Shown one piece after another: positions 18,804-29,595 of a DNA stretch of 64,000 bases. Below the pieces are notes generated by a model. That model was given only the letters and a program-made list of their open reading frames with translations, ran no database searches and had not been told where the DNA came from. Numbering within the stretch: position 1 is the first letter of the stretch; each line of letters begins with the position of its first letter. Source of the DNA: Deltaproteobacteria bacterium (GTDB lineage: Bacteria; SZUA-79; Acidulodesulfobacterales; Acidulodesulfobacteraceae); the NCBI GenBank assembly GCA_023489335.1, contig JAMDCP010000007.1, positions 124,001 through 188,000 of the forward strand. Direction: 5' to 3'. The translations under genes and the position numbers were made by a program.

Positions 18804-21294
18804 TTTTCCACCTATCTATATCGACGCTAAATTGATTTATTAAAGCCAATGCTTCATCTTTTTCCCTGCTTTCGGAAAATACCTCAAAATGAGCGCTTTC
18901 GGAAGCCGGATATGCCAAAACCCATCCGTTTGGCTTTACCAGCTTTATCCCATCGATGAATAACGCATTTTCATCCCTGTATTTTTCTATAAACTTTCTC
19001 ATTATAAACCCCTTTAACTCGGTTGGGCAAGGAATTATTTTATATTCAAAACAGGTCGGCTCGATATAGCGCAGTTCATTTTTAATTGTAGTGTTAAGTT
19101 TGGCAAGCATCTCGAGAAGTTTTACCGCGGAATACATTCCGTCAAAGGCGGGCATAAATTTAGAATAAATGTAACCCCCTTCATTGTCGCCGGCAAAATA
19201 AACCTTGGAATCGGCAGATTTTTCCATAAGGGCATTTGCGGAGTTTTTGGCCAAAATAACCTCGAAGTTATGATCCTTAGCCATTTCTAATATATTAAAC
19301 GACGAGTTAACGGGAACGGTAATAATCTTGTCCGTTTTTTCCGTCTTCATAACGAGAAGGCACATTAACGACAGCGCCGTATTTCCGTCTATATTGTCCC
19401 CGTTTTCATCGCAGATATAAATCTTTTCTCCGCCGTTATCGATAAAAATGCCAATATCTGCGCTAACGGATTTTACAATGCCCGACAAGTCTTTAAGCGA
19501 TTTTTTAAATTCCCTTTCCGTTTTTGTAATCTTCGTCTGGTCTAAATTTGCATTAAGGTGAACGGAATCTATCCCAAGCCTTCCGATTATCGCCGGAAAA
19601 ATCTTACTCGAACTTCCATACGAATAATCGATTACAATCTTAAATTTTTTCTTTATAATTTTATCGATATCGATTTTACTTAAAAATCCGTCGGTATAAT
19701 ATTCGGTTCCATGCGTAGGATAAAATATCTCCCCCGTCTCTTCCGAACCGACCCTTGCATAGTCTTCTCTAAAAAACAATCTTTCGATTTTTTGTTCGCC
19801 TAAAGGGGATAAATCCAGGCCATTCTGGTCAAAGAACTTTATATTTAAAAGTTTTTTATCAAAGGGATGTTTTCTGACATGAATGCCTCCATAACTCTTA
19901 AACTGCTTTGCCTGATACCGGACGATGGATATCGGGGTATCGCTGAAGTCGTTTACATTGACTCCCACGGAAAGAACTCCCGACATCATAGCCCTTGAAA
20001 ATAATCTCGATGTTTTATGGCTGTCCCTTGAAACGGAAATAGTTTTGTTTTTACCAATCGTTGCGCCAAAGGCAGCCCCCAGTTTCGATGCAAATTCAGG
20101 GGTTATTTCCAGATTTGCAAGAGCCGTTATGCCGTATTGCCCAAATATTTTAGCGCTCCATTTATCCGACCAAATCAGGCTTTCCGATAATATTGCTCCG
20201 TCATCCACATTTTTAAAAGGCCAAATCTTAACATTGGGATTTATTACCGCTTCGTTGCCGATGTTGCAAACATCGGATATTACGGCGCCGGAGCCGATAA
20301 AAACATTTCTGCCGATATTTGATTTATAACCTATTATAGCTTCCTGAATCTCGCAATTTGCGCCTATTTTTGAATTTTTTCCGACAACGGAACCGCTTAA
20401 TACCGTATTTTCACCGACGGTGCAGTCATCTCCTATAACGCAATTTTTAATTTTGCAGTTCTGAAATATATGGGTATTCTTTCCGAATATCGAATTTTCG
20501 ACATCGCAGCTTATATCTATAATGCTTTTTTCGCCGATTTTTATGTTGTTCTTTGCAAGCGTTTCCCCCTCTATATTCAAATCTATCTTGCCCGCTATGA
20601 CGTCCAAATGACTTTGCCTGTATTCCGAAAGCGTGCCGACATCCCTCCAATAGCCTGAAGATATATAGCCAAAAAGATTTTTATCTTTTTTTAAAAGCAT
20701 AGGAAACAGGTCTTTTGAAAAATCAAACTCGCTTTTTTCAGGGATTAGCTTCAGCGCATTTCTATTTAAAATATAAATTCCCGTATTGATTGTATCGCTA
20801 AAAACCTCTGACCATGTTGGTTTTTCAAGGAATTTTGTAATCCTGCCTTCGCTGTCAACAATAACTATCCCGTACGGCAATGGATTCTCGACCCTCGTAA
20901 GAACAATAGTAGCATCGCTATTTTTACTGACATGAAAGTCTATGGGTCTTCCAAGGTTAATATCCGTGATTATATCGGCGCTAATTACGAGAAAATTGTC
21001 TTCTTTAATGATTTTCTCTACATTTTTAACCGCTCCCGCGGTTCCGTAGTCTTCTTCGGCCAGTATATATTCGATGTTCACCCCAAAACCCGCTCCATCC
21101 TTAAAATAATTCTTTATTACTTCCGGCTGTACATAAAGCAAAATAATTAAATCGACTATTCCATGCATTTTTAACAGATTGACAACATGTTCCATCATAG
21201 GCTTGTTTGCCACATGTATCATAGGTTTTGGAGTATTATTCGTCAGAGGTTTAAGCCTTGTCCCGAAGCCGCCTGCCATTATAACTGCCTGCAT
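18775..21294 (-). CDS. nucleotidyltransferase (mannose-1-P guanylyltransferase-like) fused to phosphomannomutase-like domain
   Basis: MQAVIMAGGFGTRLKPLTNNTPKPMI; left-handed beta-helix repeats; C-terminal PMM-like region. Confidence 0.9.
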   Translation of the reverse strand: MQAVIMAGGFGTRLKPLTNNTPKPMIHVANKPMMEHVVNLLKMHGIVDLIILLYVQPEVIKNYFKDGAGFGVNIEYILAEEDYGTAGAVKNVEKIIKEDNFLVISADIITDINLGRPIDFHVSKNSDATIVLTRVENPLPYGIVIVDSEGRITKFLEKPTWSEVFSDTINTGIYILNRNALKLIPEKSEFDFSKDLFPMLLKKDKNLFGYISSGYWRDVGTLSEYRQSHLDVIAGKIDLNIEGETLAKNNIKIGEKSIIDISCDVENSIFGKNTHIFQNCKIKNCVIGDDCTVGENTVLSGSVVGKNSKIGANCEIQEAIIGYKSNIGRNVFIGSGAVISDVCNIGNEAVINPNVKIWPFKNVDDGAILSESLIWSDKWSAKIFGQYGITALANLEITPEFASKLGAAFGATIGKNKTISVSRDSHKTSRLFSRAMMSGVLSVGVNVNDFSDTPISIVRYQAKQFKSYGGIHVRKHPFDKKLLNIKFFDQNGLDLSPLGEQKIERLFFREDYARVGSEETGEIFYPTHGTEYYTDGFLSKIDIDKIIKKKFKIVIDYSYGSSSKIFPAIIGRLGIDSVHLNANLDQTKITKTEREFKKSLKDLSGIVKSVSADIGIFIDNGGEKIYICDENGDNIDGNTALSLMCLLVMKTEKTDKIITVPVNSSFNILEMAKDHNFEVILAKNSANALMEKSADSKVYFAGDNEGGYIYSKFMPAFDGMYSAVKLLEMLAKLNTTIKNELRYIEPTCFEYKIIPCPTELKGFIMRKFIEKYRDENALFIDGIKLVKPNGWVLAYPASESAHFEVFSESREKDEALALINQFSVDIDRWKNERNFSALS

Positions 21295-21423
21295 ATAAAT
21301 ACTCCTTTTAGAGGTAAGAATCTTATTTTAAGAAATATTGCAAAATCTTGGGTTGCATTATGGGATTAATTCTATTAAAATTATATCTTAATAATTTATA
21401 AAATCAAAATTAAAAATTTATCT

Positions 21424-22008
21424 ATGCTTTCCTATATTCTTCGCTTAGACACAGCCCTTTTTTTATTTATAAACAATAACTTTCATTTTTCTTTCCTTAA
21501 CGATAATATGCGGGCGGTTACATTTCTGGGCAATGGATGGGTGGCATACTGGCTGGTTCTTGTTTATGTTTATATATACAACCGTTCAAAATTTAAACAG
21601 TCGTTCTTTTTGCTCTTTTTGACGCAGCTTGTTCCAGGGATAATAGATATTACTGTAAAAAGGTTCGTGAATAGGCCAAGGCCTATCGTTGCGCTTCATG
21701 AACTTATAAAACACGGCATAGTGCATGTTAATTTGCTCGGAAGGCACCTCACCGAACATTCATTTCCGTCCGGCCACGCCACCACCGCTTTTTCTCTAGC
21801 TGTTGCTCTTGCGTATCTATTCCCGAAGCACTATAAATTGTTTTATGCCCTGGCATTCATAGTTGCCTTTTCCCGCGTTTATGACGGCGAACACTATCCG
21901 TTAGATGTTATAGCGGGAGGAATTTTGGGTTACTCATTTGCAAAAATTACCCTTATTTTATATAAAAAAATAAGAAAAATAAACGGATATAACTTTGAAA
22001 AATTGTAG
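21424..22008 (+). CDS. PAP2-family phosphatase
   Basis: KRFVNRPRP...SFPSGHATTAFS...YDGEHYPLDVIAG. Confidence 0.92.
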   Translation: MLSYILRLDTALFLFINNNFHFSFLNDNMRAVTFLGNGWVAYWLVLVYVYIYNRSKFKQSFFLLFLTQLVPGIIDITVKRFVNRPRPIVALHELIKHGIVHVNLLGRHLTEHSFPSGHATTAFSLAVALAYLFPKHYKLFYALAFIVAFSRVYDGEHYPLDVIAGGILGYSFAKITLILYKKIRKINGYNFEKL

Positions 22009-22037
22009 TTGAATAAAAGATTTATTTAGCCGCCGTA

Positions 22038-22595
22038 TTATTTCTTAATTAATCTCCTTGATTCGATGAATATCGCAATTTTTCTGGCAACTCTTTTTGA
22101 CACCGTTTTTAACGCCATCTTTTCTTGCTTATGCGCAATAAGGGGATTAATATAATTATAATAAAAGGCACTGGACGAGATATCGACATTTTCGAAAATT
22201 ATTCTTCCGCTTGTCTTATATAGGCTTACCCTCACGGTTGCCGTTATCATATATTCAACCGCGGCGGCAACGCCGGTGTACGACATGACGCTATTTTGAA
22301 TAGAAGTAATCTTTCCAGTTAAATAATATCTTGCGTCTCCCTGGTTTGCGGTAAACATATCCGTAGAGGTATTTAAATAATAAGCGAGATTGTTTGAAAA
22401 GTAAACTCCCACGCCGGATTTATAGGTTAAATTTTTAAAAGGCTTTATAAATATTTGAGAAATATTATTATATTTTTTATATTTGCCGTAAATATTAACG
22501 GAGCCATTTTTTTGATTTAACATCCTAAAACCGCAAGCGGAAGTCAAAAGAGAGGCAAAAGCAATAATAATAACTAATGCAAATTTATTTTTCAT
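22038..22595 (-). CDS. lptE: LPS assembly lipoprotein LptE-like
   Basis: Lipobox SACGF; QIFIKPFKNLTYKSGV; downstream of leuS. Confidence 0.75.
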   Translation of the reverse strand: MKNKFALVIIIAFASLLTSACGFRMLNQKNGSVNIYGKYKKYNNISQIFIKPFKNLTYKSGVGVYFSNNLAYYLNTSTDMFTANQGDARYYLTGKITSIQNSVMSYTGVAAAVEYMITATVRVSLYKTSGRIIFENVDISSSAFYYNYINPLIAHKQEKMALKTVSKRVARKIAIFIESRRLIKK

Positions 22596-22596
22596 A

Positions 22597-25146
22597 TTAC
22601 GCTATTATATTTAACAGCTTATTTTTAACATATATGGTTTTTTTAATACTGCTTCTATGCGCTACATATTTTCTTATTTTATTACTGCCCAACGCAGCTT
22701 CGATTACCGAATCTTCGCTTGCATTTAAATCCGCAACGACGAGGTCTCTCATTTTCCCGTTTACCTGCACGGCTATATTGCACTTTTCCTGAATGTATCC
22801 CGTGTCTTTAATCTCCGGCCACGACGCCTTTTCTATAGGCGAACCGTTTAAAATTTCGTAAACTTCCGAACAGGTATGCGGAATAAACGGATATAATATT
22901 ATAATAACGGAGTTCAGAAAATACTTTAGCAAATATTTATCTGCCCGATTTAAAACTCCCCCTTTTTGAATCCCGTCCGCCATATAATCGTTAAAATTGT
23001 TAAGTAATTCCATTGAAGAACTTATTATCGTATTGAAATGATAACGCCCGTTCATCTCCGTTTCCGCTTTTTCTATCACCTGGGAAAGCTGATAAACAAT
23101 TTTTTTAACACCCTGATTTATTTCGTCCCCGCTTCCGCCCCCCATTGCAAAATCGTTGCCTGCATTTTTAAAAATATCCGCATAAGCCGTAATCGTTTTG
23201 TAAAACTTATTGATAAACCTGAATGCCCCTTCGACCCCGGAATCGTTCCATTCCAGATCCTTTTCGGGCGGAGCGGCAAAAAGAATGAATAACCTTACCG
23301 TATCGGCTCCGAATTTTTTGATAAGCTCGTCCGGATCTACGACATTGCCTTTAGATTTAGACATCTTGGCGCCGTTTTTTACAACCATTCCCTGCGTTAA
23401 AAGATTTTCGAATGGCTCGTTTAAATCAAAGTAATTTAAATCCCTCAGGACTTTTACAAAAAATCTTGAATATAAAAGGTGCATAACGGCATGCTCAACC
23501 CCGCCTATATACTGGTCAACCGGAAGCCAATAAGCTATATCGTCTTTTTTAAACGGAAACCTTTCGCTCCTGTTTAGAAGAGTATATCTTAAAAAATACC
23601 ATGAAGATTCAACGAATGTATCCATCGTATCGGTCTCACGCCTTGCATCGCCGCCGCATTTAGGGCATTTTGTATTCACAAAAGATTCTAATTTTTCTAA
23701 AGGCGAAGCGCCTTCCCCCGTAAAAGTAATGTTGTCCGGAAGAATCAGCGGTAAATCGCTTTCATTTAAAGGAACCACCCCGCATTTTTCGCAATATACC
23801 ACGGGAATTGGACAGCCCCAATATCTTTGGCGGGATATTCCCCAGTCCTTAAGCCTATAATTAACAACCCTTTTACCTATACCCAGCTTTTCCGCATAAG
23901 CAGAAATCTCTTCCTTTGCCTCACCGGCAAAAAGCCCGTTAAACTTTCCCGAGTTGACAAGTTCCCCCGGCAGAGTATATGGAAGGCTGCCGTCCGGTTC
24001 TTTTTCCAACCCGCTTTCAGGTCTTATTACCCTGATTATTTCGATGTTATATTTTTTTGCAAATTCATAATCCCTTTCGTCATGGGCAGGAACGGACATT
24101 ATCGCGCCTGTTCCATAATCCATTAAGACAAAATTTGCCACATATATCGGGATCTTTTTATCCGTAAACGGATTAATAGCATAAGAGCCCGTGAAAAATC
24201 CCTCTTTTTCCGCAAGGTCTTTTGAAATCAAAGAGTTATGGATAATTTTTTCTAATTCGATTTTTTTTTCGCGGCCCTTAGTTAATTTTTCGGCAAGGGG
24301 ATGAAACGGGGAAACGGCGATAAAGGTTGCCCCAAAAATAGTATCCGCCCTTGTCGTAAATATCTCGATTTTATCGCCGTTGCCCTGTTCTTCGTTAACG
24401 CTGCCGCCGCCTTCCGTAAAACCTGCTATCTTAAAAAAAATGCTTAAGCCGGAACTCTTGCCAATCCAATTTTTTTGCATTGTTCTGACCTTATCCGGCC
24501 AGCCTTTCAAACCGTCCAAATCTTTGAGCAGTTCTTCCGCGTAAGCCGTTATTTTAAAAAACCACTGCTCCATATTTTTTATCGTTACATCCTGTCCGCA
24601 TCTCCAGCACTTGCCGTCTTCAACCTGTTCGTTGGCAAGCGTAGTATGGCAGGACTCGCACCAGTTGACATTTGAAGCCTTCTTATAAGCCAATCCATTC
24701 TTTAACATTTGCAAAAAGAATAACTGCTCCCATTTATAGTATGACGGGTCGGATGTTATTACGATTCTGTCCCAATCATAAGAAAAACCAAGCCTTTTTA
24801 ACTGGCGGGTCATTGAATTTATGTTGCTCTCCGTCCACTCCGCAGGATTGGTTTTATTTTTTATTGCGGCATTTTCGGCAGGAAGCCCGAAGCTATCGAA
24901 ACCGATAGGGTGAAGAACGGAATATCCATTTAACCTTTTAAAGCGGGCAATGGCATCCCCAATTGCATAGTTTCTGACATGCCCCATATGGATTCGACCC
25001 GAAGGATACGGAAACATTTCTAAGCAATAGAATTTTTTCTTATTTACCGAACGCTCGTTATTTAAGCAAAATACCCCTTCCTTCTCCCAGAGGGATTGCC
25101 ATTTGTTTTCGATTTTATTGAAATCGTAGTTTTTATTTTTTTCCAA
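22597..25146 (-). CDS. leuS: leucyl-tRNA synthetase
   Basis: EMFPYPSGRIHMGHVRNY (HIGH), MSKSKGNVVDP (KMSKS). Confidence 0.98.
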   Translation of the reverse strand: MEKNKNYDFNKIENKWQSLWEKEGVFCLNNERSVNKKKFYCLEMFPYPSGRIHMGHVRNYAIGDAIARFKRLNGYSVLHPIGFDSFGLPAENAAIKNKTNPAEWTESNINSMTRQLKRLGFSYDWDRIVITSDPSYYKWEQLFFLQMLKNGLAYKKASNVNWCESCHTTLANEQVEDGKCWRCGQDVTIKNMEQWFFKITAYAEELLKDLDGLKGWPDKVRTMQKNWIGKSSGLSIFFKIAGFTEGGGSVNEEQGNGDKIEIFTTRADTIFGATFIAVSPFHPLAEKLTKGREKKIELEKIIHNSLISKDLAEKEGFFTGSYAINPFTDKKIPIYVANFVLMDYGTGAIMSVPAHDERDYEFAKKYNIEIIRVIRPESGLEKEPDGSLPYTLPGELVNSGKFNGLFAGEAKEEISAYAEKLGIGKRVVNYRLKDWGISRQRYWGCPIPVVYCEKCGVVPLNESDLPLILPDNITFTGEGASPLEKLESFVNTKCPKCGGDARRETDTMDTFVESSWYFLRYTLLNRSERFPFKKDDIAYWLPVDQYIGGVEHAVMHLLYSRFFVKVLRDLNYFDLNEPFENLLTQGMVVKNGAKMSKSKGNVVDPDELIKKFGADTVRLFILFAAPPEKDLEWNDSGVEGAFRFINKFYKTITAYADIFKNAGNDFAMGGGSGDEINQGVKKIVYQLSQVIEKAETEMNGRYHFNTIISSSMELLNNFNDYMADGIQKGGVLNRADKYLLKYFLNSVIIILYPFIPHTCSEVYEILNGSPIEKASWPEIKDTGYIQEKCNIAVQVNGKMRDLVVADLNASEDSVIEAALGSNKIRKYVAHRSSIKKTIYVKNKLLNIIA

Positions 25147-25216
25147 CGGAACCTGAATAATGTATTAACATTAAAGTTAAAGTTTTTAGATTTTTATATT
25201 ATATATTTATATATAT

Positions 25217-25678
25217 TTATATATATTTAACTATAGAAATAAAAAATAGTATCGTTCCAACGACAACGGAGCTATCCGCAAGATTAAAGCTCGGCCAGTG
25301 ATAACCGTAAATATGAAAATCGAGAAAATCAACGACATATCCTTGAAAAATTCTGTTTAGAAGATTTGAGAATGCGCCCGAAATTATTAAAGACGAAGAA
25401 ATTATAAATAAAGCCGAATCAATTTTTAATTTAAACAAAATATATGTTATAATGGCAATAATTAAAGCCGTAAATATTATAATAAGCAAAGACGAGTAAT
25501 TATTCAAAAGCCCGAAAGCAACGCCCGTATTATCGACATGAACTATATTGAAATAATGTTTTATAACGGTTATCTTCCGAAATAACGATATCCGTTTATT
25601 GACTAAATATTTTAAATATTGGTCGAAAATTAAAACGGGAAGGAAAATCGAAATTAATATGATTAGCTTTTTCTTCAT
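25217..25678 (-). CDS. lspA: lipoprotein signal peptidase
   Basis: HVDNTGVAFGLL, FSNLLNRIFQGYVVDFLDFH, FNLADSSVVVG. Confidence 0.92.
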   Translation of the reverse strand: MKKKLIILISIFLPVLIFDQYLKYLVNKRISLFRKITVIKHYFNIVHVDNTGVAFGLLNNYSSLLIIIFTALIIAIITYILFKLKIDSALFIISSSLIISGAFSNLLNRIFQGYVVDFLDFHIYGYHWPSFNLADSSVVVGTILFFISIVKYI

Positions 25679-25714
25679 TTAGTTCATTTAACAGGTCAAA
25701 TTAATAATGGGGAT

Positions 25715-26935
25715 TTACAGCAATTTTTTTAAATTATTCTTTTTGGAGCAGTTTATTAATGCCTCGATTCCAGGCAATTTCTTTCCTTCCAAAAGCTCCA
25801 AAAATGCCCCGCCGCCTGTTGAAACATAAGACATTTTGGCAAACTCTCCCGCTCTGTGCAAAGCAACATCCGTATCGCCGCCGCCTACAATCGTGAGAGC
25901 GTAAGCGTTTGCCACACTGGAAACCAAAGCAAATGTTCCCCTGCTAAAGGCATCGAATTCAAATACGCCCATCGGACCGTTCCATACAATTGTTTTGGCA
26001 TTTTGAATGGCCTCAGTAAAAAGAGTAACCGTTGCAGGACCTATATCTAATGCCATCCAGCCTTTTGGAATTTCCTGAACGGTGGTAACCTTAGTTTCCG
26101 CATCGGGAGTAAATCTGTCGGCAACAACGACATCTACCGGAAGATAAAGTTTTATATTTTTTTCTTTTATTTTTTCAAGGGTTTTTTTTGCATATTCAAT
26201 CATGTCGTCTTCAACTAATGAACTGCCGACATCATACCCCATAGCCTTAAGAAAGGTATTAGACATTGCCCCGCCTATTATAAGTTTGTCCACCTTGTCC
26301 GCAAAATTCGATAATACCTCTATTTTCCCTGAAACCTTTGCCCCTCCGACAATGGCGACAAACGGCTTCATAGGGCTTTCTATCGCCCTTGTAAAGTAAT
26401 TTAACTCTTTTCTAATAAGAAACCCTGCGGCGCATGTTTTTACGAATTTAGTAACCGAGACATTCGAGGCGTGAGACCTGTGCGCCGTTGCAAACGCATC
26501 GTTGACATAAATATCGCATAACGAGGCCAATTTTTTTCCAAATTCTTCGTCATTATTTGTTTCTTCCGAATAAAACCTTAAATTTTCCAGAAGTATAATA
26601 TCTCCATAAGATGCGGACTTAACGGTATTTTCTGCTAACTCTCCGATGCAGTCGTTTACAAATTTAACATCTTTATCTAAAAGCCTGCTTAACCTTTTCG
26701 CAACCACTATGAGCGAAAGTTCGGGAACTTTATTTCCCTTAGGCCTTCCCATATGGGATATTAAAACTATCTTTGCATTCTCGTCTAAACAGTAATTAAC
26801 CGTGGGAAGAACAGCTCTAATTCGGGTATCGTCGGTAATATTCCCGTTTTGGTCGAGGGGAACATTAAAATCCACCCTTATAAGAAGGGTCTTATTCTTT
26901 ATGTCTATTTCATCGATATAAACTATATTTTCCAT
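25715..26935 (-). CDS. pgk: phosphoglycerate kinase (true start inferred at 26935; TAATG overlap with gap)
   Basis: LIRVDFNVPLD, LISHMGRPKG, WNGPMGVFE, VSTGGGAFLELLEG. Confidence 0.97.
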   Translation of the reverse strand: MENIVYIDEIDIKNKTLLIRVDFNVPLDQNGNITDDTRIRAVLPTVNYCLDENAKIVLISHMGRPKGNKVPELSLIVVAKRLSRLLDKDVKFVNDCIGELAENTVKSASYGDIILLENLRFYSEETNNDEEFGKKLASLCDIYVNDAFATAHRSHASNVSVTKFVKTCAAGFLIRKELNYFTRAIESPMKPFVAIVGGAKVSGKIEVLSNFADKVDKLIIGGAMSNTFLKAMGYDVGSSLVEDDMIEYAKKTLEKIKEKNIKLYLPVDVVVADRFTPDAETKVTTVQEIPKGWMALDIGPATVTLFTEAIQNAKTIVWNGPMGVFEFDAFSRGTFALVSSVANAYALTIVGGGDTDVALHRAGEFAKMSYVSTGGGAFLELLEGKKLPGIEALINCSKKNNLKKLL

Positions 26936-27948
26936 TATTGCATCATCATAACCGCCATTTCGGCAAGCCTTGTGGAATACCCCCATTCATTGTCATACCA
27001 TGCCAGAACCTTGACAAGGTCGTCCCCTATAACCTTTGTGCTTAAAGAATCGACGGTGGAAGAGTGTGAATCTCCGAGATAATCTATCGAAACTAAGGGT
27101 TCTTTGCTAAAAGCAAGAATTCCTTTTAAATAAGTTTCCGAAGCCTCTTCCAATTTTGAATTTACCTCCAAAACCGAGGTTTTTTTAGAAACCTTGCATA
27201 CCAAATCGTTAATAGATACATCGGGCGTAGGCACCCTTAAAGACATCCCGTCAAGTTTGTCTTTAAGTTCGGGCAACACCTCGCAAAGCGCCTTTGCGGC
27301 GCCGGTTGTCGTAGGAATAATCGAAACGGCGGCGGCCCTTGACCTTCTTAAATCTTTATGCGGCAAATCTAAAATCCTCTGGTCATTGGTGTAAGAATGA
27401 ACAGTGGTCATATTGCCCTTTTCTATCTCAAAATTTTCATGTATTATTTTGGCCACCGGGGCAAGGCAGTTTGTGGTGCAGGATGCCATGGAAACGATGA
27501 AATGCCTGTTTTTATCATACATTTTATCGTTTACTCCAAGAACTATAGTGACATCGGGATCGTGGGCAGGCGCCGAAATTAAAACCTTTTTTGCCCCCGC
27601 CTTAAGATGTTTTGCCGCATCGTCTCTTTTCGTAAAAAGGCCGGTCGATTCGATAACGATATCGACATTTAGATGTTTCCAGAGAAGTTCGGAGGGGTCT
27701 TTTATTGCCGTAATTAAAGTTTCCCTGCTATCCGCAATAATATGGTCAACATCATATCCGACATAAAAATTAGCCTTGCCGTGGACGGAATCGTATTTAA
27801 GAAGATGGGATAGCACTTGCGGGTTGGTAATATCGTTAATTGCGACTATTTCAATATCTTTGCCCTTTGCTATCATATTTTGAAATACCCTGAAAACATT
27901 TCTCCCAATTCTGCCAAATCCATTTATCGCAATTCTTAAATTTGCCAT
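26935..27948 (-). CDS. gap: glyceraldehyde-3-phosphate dehydrogenase
   Basis: INGFGRIGRNVFR, VSMASCTTNCLAPVAK, WYDNEWGYSTRL. Confidence 0.98.
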   Translation of the reverse strand: MANLRIAINGFGRIGRNVFRVFQNMIAKGKDIEIVAINDITNPQVLSHLLKYDSVHGKANFYVGYDVDHIIADSRETLITAIKDPSELLWKHLNVDIVIESTGLFTKRDDAAKHLKAGAKKVLISAPAHDPDVTIVLGVNDKMYDKNRHFIVSMASCTTNCLAPVAKIIHENFEIEKGNMTTVHSYTNDQRILDLPHKDLRRSRAAAVSIIPTTTGAAKALCEVLPELKDKLDGMSLRVPTPDVSINDLVCKVSKKTSVLEVNSKLEEASETYLKGILAFSKEPLVSIDYLGDSHSSTVDSLSTKVIGDDLVKVLAWYDNEWGYSTRLAEMAVMMMQ

Positions 27949-28010
27949 AAACCCCTCCCTTGCCGTTTATTGAATGTCAAAAATTTTAAACCGTATTTCG
28001 ACGAAACTAT

Positions 28011-28646
28011 TTATCTTTCATGCCTAAAAAATGGACCGTGCCCATGCCTAAATCCGGGACCTTCGCGTTCGGGGCCTCTGCGTCCTGGCCCTTCGCGTCT
28101 CGGACCTTCGTGTTCAAAATGCCTCCTCATTCTCCAGTTTTGGTACGGATGATTGCGGTAAAAACGAATTGCATGGAACCGCCATTCACGGTAACTCCTC
28201 AAAAACATTTGATGCCTTGCCCACCAGCCCGGATGATAAGCCCTGTACCACGGCCCCACATGCATCCTCCACCATACAAAATACGGCCTATAAGCAATTA
28301 CCGGGGGCGGCGGACCAAAAGCTAATATTCCCGGAAGAAAAATCCCCGCAGTTACCGGATACCACGGGCCGGAATATACGCTTGCGTAAACCCAGCCGCC
28401 GTTAAGCCACCTGTAATAATAGCCGTTATATCCATAAATATAGGCGCCAAACCCAGGGGCGTAATATGCGTTTACGCCATTGCCGAATGAAAAAGCAAAA
28501 TTGGGCGAGGCAACGCCGATATTGAAATACCCCTGTGAATACGCAGGCGGATTGTAGTATGCCGCGCATCCGCTTAAAATGAAAACAAATATACCTAAGG
28601 ATGCCATAAATACGAACAACTTTTTGATTCTTTTTTTGGTATTCAT
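28011..28646 (-). CDS. Tyr/Trp/Gly-rich putative lipoprotein with REGPGRRGPE low-complexity C-terminus
   Basis: Signal peptide with SGCAAYY lipobox; YGYNGYYYRWLNGGW; Pro/Arg/Gly-rich tail. Confidence 0.65.
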   Translation of the reverse strand: MNTKKRIKKLFVFMASLGIFVFILSGCAAYYNPPAYSQGYFNIGVASPNFAFSFGNGVNAYYAPGFGAYIYGYNGYYYRWLNGGWVYASVYSGPWYPVTAGIFLPGILAFGPPPPVIAYRPYFVWWRMHVGPWYRAYHPGWWARHQMFLRSYREWRFHAIRFYRNHPYQNWRMRRHFEHEGPRREGPGRRGPEREGPGFRHGHGPFFRHER

Positions 28647-28914
28647 GATTTTAACCTCGAATAGCCTCGAAATATTAATTAATTTTTAAGATATTTTGCT
28701 CGCCGCAAAACATGTCATACCCGCGGCATTCCCCGACGGGTATCAGGCATTATTATATATTACAACCATATATAATTACAATATATATTTATTCATGCCT
28801 AATTCTTAACAATTCTACAATAATTATGGTAAAATATAATAAAACCTTTTAATGCCTTTATGCTAAGCTAACATTTTAAGATAATAAATAAAATAAATTT
28901 ATAGGGGGTTTTTT

Positions 28915-29580
28915 ATGTTTAACTATAAAGGACTTGAGATAAAAAGATTTTGCCACGACAGTTTTCTGGTAACGAACGGCAAGATAAATTTATACTTTGA
29001 CCCATTTAAATTGCACGACGGCGAATCTAAAGCGGACTACATTTTCGTATCGCATGAACACTTCGACCATTTTTCTATCGATGACATTCGCAAAATAATA
29101 AAAGATTCCACCGTTTTATTCATGAATAAAATGACGCATAAAGAAATGGGGGCGCCCTTTGATAATAAAGTCGTAATTATTGCCCCGGGCGATTCAATCG
29201 ATTTTAAAGATTTACATATAGAAGGCGTCCCTGCCTATAACATAAACAAATTTCGTGAACCGGGCAAGGTTTATCATCCGAAAGAGGACAAAAAGCTTGG
29301 GTTTATCGTTACTTTTAACGGGGTTAAGATTTATCATACGGGCGACACCGACCATATACCCGAAATGGACAATCTGGCTTCGAAAAATATCGATTTGTTA
29401 TTTATCCCGGTTAGCGGCACATATGTGATGACCTCGTCCGAAGCAATAGGCGCGGCCGAAAAAATCAGGGCGGACATATCGATTCCTATGCATTACGGAA
29501 CTATAGTAGGGGACAGAAAACAGGCCGAAGATTTTAAAGAAGGCTGCCAAAAAAAGGGGTTGAACTCTGTAATTATATAA
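28915..29580 (+). CDS. metal-dependent hydrolase (UPF0173/YtkL-like MBL fold)
   Basis: FVSHEHFDHFS, IYHTGDTDHIPEM, PMHYGTIVG. Confidence 0.88.
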   Translation: MFNYKGLEIKRFCHDSFLVTNGKINLYFDPFKLHDGESKADYIFVSHEHFDHFSIDDIRKIIKDSTVLFMNKMTHKEMGAPFDNKVVIIAPGDSIDFKDLHIEGVPAYNINKFREPGKVYHPKEDKKLGFIVTFNGVKIYHTGDTDHIPEMDNLASKNIDLLFIPVSGTYVMTSSEAIGAAEKIRADISIPMHYGTIVGDRKQAEDFKEGCQKKGLNSVII

Positions 29581-29595
29581 TTTTAACCGCCCAAC

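Noticed and set aside
26936-26986. Extended Pgk start at 26986 (MGVFHKACRNGGYDDAI)
   Set aside because: It is translated from the 3' end of gap. MENIVYIDEI at 26935 with TAATG coupling is far more plausible.
16668-28405. Many 60-130 aa antisense ORFs (e.g. 16668-16982, 19925-20329, 27404-27766, 28020-28325)
   Set aside because: They are shadows of well-supported genes on the opposite strand, with no recognisable domains.
28711-28745. Hairpin GTCATACCCGCGGCATTCCCCGACGGGTAT
   Set aside because: Probably an ordinary terminator or minor repeat between convergent/divergent genes; no second copy noticed.
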